A stretch of 64,000 bases of DNA, taken from assembly GCA_964007875.1 (NCBI GenBank), contig CAXGAH010000005.1, forward strand, positions 62,001 through 126,000, given 5' to 3'. The position numbers and the translations under genes are program-made. The DNA is from UBA1275 sp002323515. GTDB taxonomy: Bacteria > Bacteroidota > Rhodothermia > Balneolales > Balneolaceae. The notes under the pieces were generated by a model that worked only from the letters and a program-made list of their open reading frames with translations, searched no databases and was not told the origin of the DNA. Of the stretch, positions 24,805 through 32,363 are shown in pieces. The stretch's first letter is position 1. The number at the start of each line of letters is the position of its first letter.

Positions 24805-27012
24805 TTAAATCATCGTTGCTATAACCAATGCCACAACAGACATAAGTTTTAATAAGATATTGAGTGATGGTCCAGAAGTATCCTTGAATGGATCACCAAC
24901 TGTATCACCTACTACCGCGGCTTTGTGTGGCTCACTACCTTTTTTATATTCAATACCGTCAACAGTCACCCCTTCTTCAATCATCTTTTTGGCGTTGTCC
25001 CAAGCTCCACCTGCATTAGATTGAAAAAGAGCCATTAGAACCCCTGCAGATGTAACACCAGCTAATAGACCGCCTAGCATTTGAGCACCTAAGGTAGGTT
25101 CATCACTAATAAAACCAGGAACAAAACCAAATAATACCGGTACGATAACCGCTAACAGACCAGGGAATACCATTTCACGAATAGATGCCGCGGTAGATAT
25201 CTCCACACACTTTTCATACTCAGCTTTACCATCTGCTGCTTCAAAAGTAGCTTGATCTTCTTTTGACCAATCAGCAAACTCTTTACCGTCATTACTGTTC
25301 ATCACGTCAAGTGCTGCGCGCAACTCTGGAATGTCTTTAAACTGACGACGTACTTCTTCAATCATACTCATCGCAGCACGACCCACTGCGTTCATAGACA
25401 GAGCAGAGAATAAGAACGGTAACATTGCTCCTACAAATAAAGCTGCCATCACATACGGATTAGTAACGTTGATGATTACTTCGTCTGGGTTAACCGCTTC
25501 GTAAGCAGTTATAAATGCAGCGAATAAAGCCAAGGCCGTTAAGGCAGCAGAACCAATCGCAAAACCTTTACCAATAGCTGCTGTTGTGTTCCCTACCGCA
25601 TCCAATTTATCGGTACGCTCTCTAACTTCTGGTTCTAGTTCCGCCATTTCAGCGATACCACCAGCATTATCTGAAATAGGACCGTAGGCATCAACAGCTA
25701 ATTGGATGCCTGTATTTGCTAGCATACCAACTGCTGCAATGGCTATACCATACAATCCGGCAAAGCTATAAGCACCAATAATGGCAACGGCTATAATCAA
25801 AATTGGTATAGCTGTAGATATCATTCCTACACCTAAACCTGCTATAATGTTAGTAGCAGATCCAGTTACGGATTGCTTAACAATGGAAAGAACAGGTTTT
25901 GTTCCTGTACCCGTATAATGCTCGGTCACAAAACCAATGGCTAAGCCAGAAAGCAATCCAAAAATAGTCGCAATGAAAACACCTGTGCTGGTGTATTCAA
26001 TTCCAGTAAATGTCCAACTCTCTGGAAGCATCCAATTAATGATAAAATAGGAAGCAATTAACATTACTACACCAGAGAATATTTCTCCGAAATTAAGAGC
26101 TTTTTGAGGGTCTCCACCTTCTTTCACTCGAACCAAAAAAGTACCTGCAATGGAGGTAAGGATTCCAGTACCTGCTAATACTAATGGAAGCAACACTGCC
26201 GAGAGCCCCTCAAAATTGTCCGACCACGTTGGAATTGTCATAAATGCCGCACCTAATACCATGGTACCAATGATGGAACCAACGTAAGACTCAAATAAAT
26301 CGGCACCCATACCGGCAACATCACCCACATTATCACCCACATTATCAGCAATAGTAGCTGGATTTAGGGGATGATCTTCTGGAATGCCTGCCTCTACTTT
26401 ACCAACCAAATCAGCCCCGACATCCGCTGCCTTGGTGTAAATTCCGCCACCCACTCTTGCAAACAAAGCAATGGATGAGGCACCAAATGAAAAGCCTGTT
26501 ACAATAGCTAATACTTTGTTTACTGCACTTGCGCCCTCAAGACCAAAAATACTTCCAAAAGTAATTAGTAAAAAACTTAAACCAAGTACACCTAATCCTA
26601 CCACTCCGAGTCCCATTACAGACCCACCTGCAAAAGCAACTTCTAAGCCTTTACCTAGACTTGTACGGGCTGCGTTTGTGGTTCTCACATTAGCTTTGGT
26701 GGCAACACGCATACCGATGAATCCTGCAAGACCTGAACAAATAGCACCTACCACAAAGGAAATGGCTACCATCCAACTGGATGTTTCGGGATTAGCACTG
26801 ACTCCTAAAAGGATAGCTACTGCAACAACAAAAATTGCAAGTACTCGGTATTCAGCTTTTAAGAAAGCCATAGCACCTGCGGCGATGCTTTCACTTATCC
26901 GTTCCATTCGTTCGGTTCCAACTTCTTGTTTGGAAACCCAAGATGACTTTATAAACGTGTAGAGCAGAGCTATAAGTCCTGCAATTGGTATTAAATATAG
27001 TATGGTTTGCAT
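24805..27012 (-). CDS. hppA: Membrane-bound ion-translocating pyrophosphatase
   Basis: A 735-residue protein with about 16 membrane helices. The substrate-site signature DVGADLVGKVEAG is at residues 198-210, followed by DNVGDNVGD (223-231). A second acidic set, DxxGDxxKDT-like, is near the C-terminus (GDTVGDPFKDTSGP). It splits cytosolic PPi and pumps H+ or Na+ across the inner membrane. In the segment VGNTTAAIGKGFA the Ala after the Thr pair, rather than Lys, is the known mark of the K+-dependent subfamily. H+ against Na+ transport cannot be decided by eye. It stands upstream of the unknown gene and is itself preceded by pth. Confidence 0.95.
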   Translation of the reverse strand: MQTILYLIPIAGLIALLYTFIKSSWVSKQEVGTERMERISESIAAGAMAFLKAEYRVLAIFVVAVAILLGVSANPETSSWMVAISFVVGAICSGLAGFIGMRVATKANVRTTNAARTSLGKGLEVAFAGGSVMGLGVVGLGVLGLSFLLITFGSIFGLEGASAVNKVLAIVTGFSFGASSIALFARVGGGIYTKAADVGADLVGKVEAGIPEDHPLNPATIADNVGDNVGDVAGMGADLFESYVGSIIGTMVLGAAFMTIPTWSDNFEGLSAVLLPLVLAGTGILTSIAGTFLVRVKEGGDPQKALNFGEIFSGVVMLIASYFIINWMLPESWTFTGIEYTSTGVFIATIFGLLSGLAIGFVTEHYTGTGTKPVLSIVKQSVTGSATNIIAGLGVGMISTAIPILIIAVAIIGAYSFAGLYGIAIAAVGMLANTGIQLAVDAYGPISDNAGGIAEMAELEPEVRERTDKLDAVGNTTAAIGKGFAIGSAALTALALFAAFITAYEAVNPDEVIINVTNPYVMAALFVGAMLPFLFSALSMNAVGRAAMSMIEEVRRQFKDIPELRAALDVMNSNDGKEFADWSKEDQATFEAADGKAEYEKCVEISTAASIREMVFPGLLAVIVPVLFGFVPGFISDEPTLGAQMLGGLLAGVTSAGVLMALFQSNAGGAWDNAKKMIEEGVTVDGIEYKKGSEPHKAAVVGDTVGDPFKDTSGPSLNILLKLMSVVALVIATMI

Positions 27013-27080
27013 AATTCTGCGTTCTATGTTTTATATGATAATTAACTAGGTGACACTGCACCTGTAAAAAAAGAGGTATC

Positions 27081-27638
27081 TTAGTTATGTATATTCATTG
27101 CTCTGATTAGTCCTAACCCCACAAAATCTAAGCTTGTTTGAACAGCTTCATCTATTATATGATTCACCGTTTCTAGCTCTTCAGTTCTAAATGGGGATAA
27201 TACAAATTCAACTTGTCTGCCCCTAGGGAAATCATTCCCAATGCCTATGCGTAAACGAGGTATGGCTTGAGAGCCAATTTTCTCATGAACATCCGCGATT
27301 CCATTGTGACCACTATCACTGCCCTTAGGTCTTAACTTTAAGTCTCCTAAAGCTAAATGTAAATCATCATAGATGATTAAACTTTGATCTGGCTTTTGAT
27401 TGAACTGTACCATGGCTTTGATGACGGAGGAACCGCTGTTATTCATGTAATTGGTCGGTTTTATTAAAAACAAGTTCTGGCCCTTATATCGTGCTTCTGC
27501 AAAGACAAAGGAACCTTCACCTGGTTGGAAAGAACTGCCCAATTTATGGGCTAGCCTATCCACGATATCAAAACCAATGTTATGTCGAGTACCCTCATAC
27601 TCAGCGTCCAAATTTCCAAGACCAACTAAAAGCGCCAC
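27081..27638 (-). CDS. pth: Peptidyl-tRNA hydrolase
   Basis: A 185-residue enzyme that recycles peptidyl-tRNA. The catalytic His is in EGTRHNIGFDI near residue 20, the conserved Asn in VGLGN, and the catalytic Asp in IIYDDLHLALG near 92-96, followed by GxxxGHNG (GSDSGHNGI). The start is GTG at 27638, because the conserved LLVGLGN begins at residue 3. It follows rplY by 14 bases. The rplY-pth order is common, and the trio prs-rplY-pth seen here is a frequent bacterial arrangement. Confidence 0.95.
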   Translation of the reverse strand: MALLVGLGNLDAEYEGTRHNIGFDIVDRLAHKLGSSFQPGEGSFVFAEARYKGQNLFLIKPTNYMNNSGSSVIKAMVQFNQKPDQSLIIYDDLHLALGDLKLRPKGSDSGHNGIADVHEKIGSQAIPRLRIGIGNDFPRGRQVEFVLSPFRTEELETVNHIIDEAVQTSLDFVGLGLIRAMNIHN

Positions 27639-27652
27639 GGGTACCCTTTTAC

Positions 27653-28285
27653 TTATTCTTCAGAAGTTTCTTCTGTTCCTTCAGCATCGCCACCATCCTC
27701 ATCTTCAATGACATCTTTCAATAGTTGTCCTTTTGGTGGTCGAATAGTAACAATTGTTCTGTTCAAAGAATCTAATGGAATAATACCATCCAACTCTAAA
27801 TCAGATACATTAAACGATTGACCTATGTTTAATGGAGTCACGTCCACTTCAAACTCAGCAACAATGTTCTCTGGTAACACACGTACACGAAGGAATTTCA
27901 TAGGCTGAAACAAGCGTCCACCTCCTTCTACAACCCCACGTGCGGTTCCTCTAATACCAATAGGTACCCGAAGTGTCACTTTATGCTTATCACTCAACAC
28001 GTAAAAATCGGCATGAATTGGACGATCCGTAACCGGATCAAATTCTGTTCGCTTTAGTAGTGTTTTGTACACCTTCCCGTCGATTGTAAGCTCTTGCACC
28101 TTAGTTTGAGCAAGACTCAAAATCTTCTCTAGTGCTAACTCATCTATTGAGAAATGTGTGTTTTCCTGAACTTCAGGACCATATAATACGGCAGGTACGC
28201 GTTTGGCTGCTCGCAGGTCATGGTTTGCTTTTTTACTGGTTTCTCGAGGAGTTCCCTCAAGTTTAACGTATTCTGGCTTTGCCAT
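27653..28285 (-). CDS. rplY: Large-subunit ribosomal protein L25, long TL5/CTC form
   Basis: A 210-residue protein, longer than the 94-residue E. coli L25. The N-terminal half (RDTSKKANHDLRAAKRVPAVLYGP-like start, then FYVLSDKHKVTLRVP) is the 5S-rRNA-binding L25 fold. The second half is the TL5/CTC beta domain. A strongly acidic tail (EDEDGGDAEGTEETSEE) closes the protein. It binds 5S rRNA in the central protuberance. It lies between prs (19 bases upstream) and pth. Confidence 0.95.
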   Translation of the reverse strand: MAKPEYVKLEGTPRETSKKANHDLRAAKRVPAVLYGPEVQENTHFSIDELALEKILSLAQTKVQELTIDGKVYKTLLKRTEFDPVTDRPIHADFYVLSDKHKVTLRVPIGIRGTARGVVEGGGRLFQPMKFLRVRVLPENIVAEFEVDVTPLNIGQSFNVSDLELDGIIPLDSLNRTIVTIRPPKGQLLKDVIEDEDGGDAEGTEETSEE

Positions 28286-28304
28286 TTTTTTCCTATTCTA
28301 CTTT

Positions 28305-29237
28305 TTAATTATCAAACAATGCACTGATTGTGTCATTGGTATGAATCCTTTCAATTGCTTCAGCAAAAATATTTGCTACGCTGAGCACCTTAATTTTTTC
28401 AGATGGCTGACGCAATGGAATGGTGTCGGTTACCAATAGTTCATCAATGGGTGAATCTTCAATTCTCTGAAATGCCGGTCCTGAGAGTATAGGGTGTGAA
28501 CACATAGCTCGTATGTCTAGTGCACCACGCTCCTTCATGGCAGTAGCCGCGTTGGTCAGGGTTCCTGCTGTATCAATTAAATCATCTACGATTAGTACAT
28601 TCTTACCCTCTACTTCACCAATAATATTCATTATCTCTGATTCATTTTGCTTTGGTCTGCGCTTATCAATGAAGGCAAGGGAAGCACCAAGCTTTTTTGA
28701 ATAGGATCGTGCCGTTTTCAAACTACCAACATCAGGTGCAACCACCACTAAATTATCAATTGGATGCTTGGTCATATGATCAATAAATACTCGGGAAGCG
28801 TAAAGGTGATCAAGAGGAATATCAAAAAATCCTTGAATTTGCGCTGCGTGAAGGTCCATCGTGAGTATACGATCTGCACCCGCTTCAACTAGTAGATTAG
28901 CCATCAACTTAGACCCAATTGACACTCTAGGTTGGTCTTTTCGATCTTGGCGTGCATATCCAAAGTAAGGAATAACGGCTGTCACCCGTTTAACTGAAGC
29001 ACGCTTTGCAGCATCCAGCATGAGTAGTAACTCAATAATATTGTCGCCTGAAGGGGGAGTTGGTTGAACAATAAATATATCCTCACCACGTATACTCTGT
29101 TCGTACTTTACGTAGATTTCACCATCAGAAAACTGTTTGATAGTAATTTTTCCAAGATTGGTTCCATACTCCTTTGCAATGGTGCGAGCCAAGGCTGGAT
29201 TACTTGTACCAGAGAATATAGCGAGAGGACTGTCCAA
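28305..29237 (-). CDS. prs: Ribose-phosphate pyrophosphokinase (PRPP synthase)
   Basis: A 310-residue class I PRPP synthetase. It shows GKITIKQFSDGE near the N-terminus, the DLHAAQIQGFFDIP pyrophosphate-loop region near residue 127, VVVAPDVGSLKTARSY near 165, and the PRPP site NVLIVDDLIDTAGT near 212. It makes PRPP from ribose 5-phosphate and ATP for purine, pyrimidine, His and Trp synthesis. The start is TTG at 29237: an in-frame TAG lies six codons upstream, and no ATG lies between it and the conserved LAIFSGT start. It is the first gene of prs-rplY-pth. Confidence 0.95.
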   Translation of the reverse strand: MDSPLAIFSGTSNPALARTIAKEYGTNLGKITIKQFSDGEIYVKYEQSIRGEDIFIVQPTPPSGDNIIELLLMLDAAKRASVKRVTAVIPYFGYARQDRKDQPRVSIGSKLMANLLVEAGADRILTMDLHAAQIQGFFDIPLDHLYASRVFIDHMTKHPIDNLVVVAPDVGSLKTARSYSKKLGASLAFIDKRRPKQNESEIMNIIGEVEGKNVLIVDDLIDTAGTLTNAATAMKERGALDIRAMCSHPILSGPAFQRIEDSPIDELLVTDTIPLRQPSEKIKVLSVANIFAEAIERIHTNDTISALFDN

Positions 29238-29319
29238 GGTTATTTTATTTTGCTAGCACTGAAATGTTCAGGATTACATAAAACGATGGACTTTTAACCT
29301 TTACATCCATCGAGTGTTG

Positions 29320-29390
29320 TTGCCCGGGGAGGACTCGAACCCCCACATACTGGACCAAAACCAGGTGTCCTGCCATTAGACGACCGGGCA
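29320..29390 (-). tRNA. tRNA-Gln, anticodon TTG
   Basis: The minus strand folds into a 71-base cloverleaf: acceptor TGCCCGG pairs with CCGGGCA, the D stem GTCT pairs with GGAC, the anticodon loop is TTTTGGT with anticodon TTG, and the T loop is TTCGAGT. The discriminator is A and CCA is not encoded. The outer anticodon-stem pair is a C-T mismatch. The other stem pairs are standard or G-T. It lies 82 bases upstream of prs and may share its transcript. Confidence 0.93.
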
Positions 29391-29416
29391 AAAAAGTCGT
29401 TAACAGAATTTAAAGA

Positions 29417-29436
29417 TAGGGAGCTACGAATCCCTA
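29417..29436. repeat. Inverted repeat between tRNA-Gln and pyrR
   Basis: The arms TAGGGA (29417-29422) and TCCCTA (29431-29436) are exact complements with an 8-base spacer. It lies upstream of the divergent tRNA and pyrR genes. No T-run follows, so it may be an operator. The short arms make this a low-confidence call. Confidence 0.3.
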
Positions 29437-29572
29437 ATCAAGACAGAACCCATCTATTTTTTAACATTGAGGAAATACGGAGAACATACGCTATAAAAAA
29501 CACACTCATTAGTATGACTAAAATTGTATCTTTACATAATTGTATGATACCCAAAAACAATGTTTAGAGCTC

Positions 29573-30070
29573 ATGGGACACCAACTTACACTCATGGATC
29601 GAGCCCGAATCTCTCGATGCATTAAAAGAATGGCTATTCAGGTTTACGGACGCTTCCCAGCGAATCAACCACTCCACGTAATTGGATTGAATAAACGGGG
29701 GTTTGCCTTGGCCGAAGAACTGGTTTCCGAACTCAAACAGCTTAGACCCAGGCAGGGTGATGTTCTGTATAACTTAGATGTATTCAGTAAAGGTAATCAA
29801 GCCATACCCGATCTTAATGATTTACACGTTCTTATCGTGGACGATGTTGTATTCTCGGGTCGAACTTTATTTCAGGCACTTTCTGTATTGCTTCATTCAC
29901 AAGAACCTGAGGCTATCGAAATTGTATCTTTAATTGATAGAGGACACAGACGCTACCCAATATTAGCCAATATTGTTGGCGAACACATCCCAACAAAAGT
30001 TGGAGAGCATGTAGAGGTATTATTGAACGCAAACCACTTAGAAGCTGTAGTATTATTTAAAAACTCATAA
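29573..30070 (+). CDS. pyrR: PyrR-like bifunctional regulator / uracil phosphoribosyltransferase
   Basis: A type I phosphoribosyltransferase. The PRPP loop is VLIVDDVVFSGRTLFQAL and the PyrR mark is LIDRGHRRYPI. PyrR proteins sense UMP/UTP and control pyr genes; many also have weak uracil PRTase activity. I prefer the ATG at 29573 (MGHQLTLMDRARI), which gives 165 residues and matches the length and start of known PyrR proteins. A TTG at 29540 would add 11 residues, but a promoter-like TATCTTTA at 29527-29534 would then leave almost no leader. Two copies of AATTGTAT lie just upstream (29522 and 29538). It is followed 10 bases later by a DUF3078 gene. Confidence 0.88.
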   Translation: MGHQLTLMDRARISRCIKRMAIQVYGRFPANQPLHVIGLNKRGFALAEELVSELKQLRPRQGDVLYNLDVFSKGNQAIPDLNDLHVLIVDDVVFSGRTLFQALSVLLHSQEPEAIEIVSLIDRGHRRYPILANIVGEHIPTKVGEHVEVLLNANHLEAVVLFKNS

Positions 30071-30080
30071 ATCGCTTAAA

Positions 30081-30968
30081 ATGAGGCTACCGTACTCACG
30101 CCTAATGGCGCTAGTTTCCTTTATTTTATTTCTATTATTTGGTGGATTTACCATAGCCCAAACTATTGTTATACCAGACACATTAAGAGGCTGGGAAGAT
30201 AATTGGGTTGCAAATCTGAATGGTGCTCAGGCAAGCTTTGACAACTGGAGTGAAGGAGGGGTAAACACCATTAGTGGTACTTTTTCAACTAACTATTCCA
30301 AGATTTACAGAGGCGATTTATTTGCGTTTGGGATTCGCATAAATGGTAGGTATGGTCAAGCACGCTTGAATGGAGACACCCGTAAATCTGATGATTTATT
30401 GACCATCCGGACACGTAGCACCTTTGGATTTTCCGACCGTAAACGACTTTCTGCCTATGGTACGGTTATGTTACGCACACAGTTTCGAGACGGTTTCGAG
30501 TACAATGCCAAACGTAATCCCGCAGGTGCTGACTCCTTGATTTCTGGTTTCTTTGCTCCAGCTTATGTAACCGAGGGGTTAGGGATAAGCTTTAATGTCG
30601 AAAAAAGTTTTCAAATGGAAGCAGGACTTGGTTTAAAACAAACCATTATTCTGCGAGAAAATTTAGCCCCTAATTACGGTCTTAAGCAAGGGGATAATTA
30701 TCGATTTGAGGGTGGTCTTACAACGGGTATTACTTTCCAAAAAGAGGTGCTCAAAAATGTTCAATACAATACGGATATAGAAACTTTTACCAATTTGTTG
30801 CACCCTGTAAACGAAACCGATGTATACTGGTCTAACGAATTTATTGGTAAAATAAATTCAACTCTACGAACTTCATTGCAGTTTGAACTGCGCTATGACC
30901 ATGATTTTTCAACGGATATTCAGCTTAAGCAAGTACTGAGCGCGGGTGTATCAATGGATTTATTTTAA
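30081..30968 (+). CDS. DUF3078 outer-membrane-type protein
   Basis: A 295-residue protein with an N-terminal signal peptide (hydrophobic FILFLLFGGFTIA, cleavage probably after AQ). The mature part starts with WEDNWVANLNGAQASFDNWSEGG, which matches the W...SFxNWxxGG start of DUF3078 (Bacteroidota-specific). The remainder is alternating beta strands with aromatic ends, and the last residue is Phe, as in outer-membrane beta barrels. Function is unknown in the family. It lies between pyrR and the PLP decarboxylase with gaps of 10 and 15 bases, in what looks like one operon. Confidence 0.82.
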   Translation: MRLPYSRLMALVSFILFLLFGGFTIAQTIVIPDTLRGWEDNWVANLNGAQASFDNWSEGGVNTISGTFSTNYSKIYRGDLFAFGIRINGRYGQARLNGDTRKSDDLLTIRTRSTFGFSDRKRLSAYGTVMLRTQFRDGFEYNAKRNPAGADSLISGFFAPAYVTEGLGISFNVEKSFQMEAGLGLKQTIILRENLAPNYGLKQGDNYRFEGGLTTGITFQKEVLKNVQYNTDIETFTNLLHPVNETDVYWSNEFIGKINSTLRTSLQFELRYDHDFSTDIQLKQVLSAGVSMDLF

Positions 30969-30983
30969 ATCACCTATTTGATA

Positions 30984-32363
30984 ATGGACAGCTCACTATA
31001 TCAGACCATTCAACCATCTCTACAGCAACTCCAAAAGTGGAAAAACTCTTTTGGTTCATTTACGACTCACCCTAGCTTAGTAGTCGAAGATTCAATCATT
31101 CAAGAAACTCTACGTACACTTAGTGAACGACTTACTGGGAATTATCCTTTTCATCATCCTAGTTATGCAGGTCAAATGCTCAAACCCCCCCATCCGGTTG
31201 CAGCACTAGCATATTCACTAACGATGGGGTTAAATCCAAATAATCACGCTTTAGACGGAGGGCCACCTAGTTCTGAAATGGAAAAAGAGTGTGTCCAAGC
31301 TTTGGCCAATTTGTTCGGTTATCATCATCCTTATTTAGGGCACCTTAGTTCAAGTGGTACCATTGCCAATTTAGAAGCGCTTTGGGTTGCCCGGAGTATA
31401 CACCCAAAGAAAGGGATCGCATATTCTAGCGAAGCCCACTACACCCATGGTAGAATGGCTCAAGTCCTAGGCATGAGAGCCCACTCTTTTCAGTTAGATT
31501 CTGAGCATTCCATTACTGAACATCTAGACGCACTCCCGTTCGATTCTATTGGTACATTAATCGTCACGATGGGTACTACTGGCTTGGGGAAAGTTGAACC
31601 CCTTGCACATATACTCGATTGGGCTCACTCCAGGGACATTAGAATTCACATCGATGCTGCTTATGGTGGTTTTTTCAAGTCAATCTCGAACCTCCTCCCA
31701 GGTCCTGTCGCCCATTGGGACCGGATGCATGAGGCCGATAGTATTGTAATCGATCCACATAAGCATGGGTTACAACCCTATGGATGTGGGTGCGTACTTT
31801 TTAAAAACCCAGAAGTTGGTGTATTTTACAAACATGATTCTCCCTACACTTACTTCAGTTCTGAAGAGTTGCATCTAGGTGAAATTAGCTTAGAATGTTC
31901 TCGAGCAGGCGCCTCGGCAGCTGCTTTTTGGGCTACTTTACAGTGTTTTCCATTGCAGTCAAATCTTGGATTTGGGCCTATACTAACCGCTTGTCACCGT
32001 GCAGCTATCAAGGCCTATAATTACTTAAATAAATGCGATGTACTGACGGCTTATATAGCACCTGAACTCGATATTATCACCTACTTTGCTGGGGAAAAAG
32101 ATTCGCTAAGGTCTACATCAACCATTAGTAATCTGTCCAAAGAAATATTCCACCAAGGTATGGCCCACAAGGATCTTAGTCAGCAGTACTTTATTTCACT
32201 TTACACGATAAGTTCGAAAGAATTTAGCCAAAGATTCCCTGAAATCCCGGCGGATAGCGCCGATGTGATTCTACTAAGAAGTGTGCTTATGCGGCCCGAA
32301 CAAGAATACACTGTTGAGGATTTACTTTGCCGAATAGAAGCAGACGCTAAGAATCTTCTTTAG
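30984..32363 (+). CDS. PLP-dependent decarboxylase (group II, glutamate/aspartate/aromatic type)
   Basis: A 459-residue fold-type I enzyme. HLSSSGTIANLEAL (120-133) holds the phosphate loop, HIDAAYGG (222-229) the pyridine Asp224, and DPHKHG (257-262) the PLP lysine at 260. I chose the ATG at 30984; a TTG two codons upstream is also in frame. Group II decarboxylases act on glutamate, aspartate, diaminobutyrate, tyrosine or tryptophan, and the substrate here cannot be chosen by eye. The last 17 bases overlap the end of clpB on the other strand. The upstream genes pyrR and DUF3078 do not hint at a pathway. Confidence 0.85.
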   Translation: MDSSLYQTIQPSLQQLQKWKNSFGSFTTHPSLVVEDSIIQETLRTLSERLTGNYPFHHPSYAGQMLKPPHPVAALAYSLTMGLNPNNHALDGGPPSSEMEKECVQALANLFGYHHPYLGHLSSSGTIANLEALWVARSIHPKKGIAYSSEAHYTHGRMAQVLGMRAHSFQLDSEHSITEHLDALPFDSIGTLIVTMGTTGLGKVEPLAHILDWAHSRDIRIHIDAAYGGFFKSISNLLPGPVAHWDRMHEADSIVIDPHKHGLQPYGCGCVLFKNPEVGVFYKHDSPYTYFSSEELHLGEISLECSRAGASAAAFWATLQCFPLQSNLGFGPILTACHRAAIKAYNYLNKCDVLTAYIAPELDIITYFAGEKDSLRSTSTISNLSKEIFHQGMAHKDLSQQYFISLYTISSKEFSQRFPEIPADSADVILLRSVLMRPEQEYTVEDLLCRIEADAKNLL

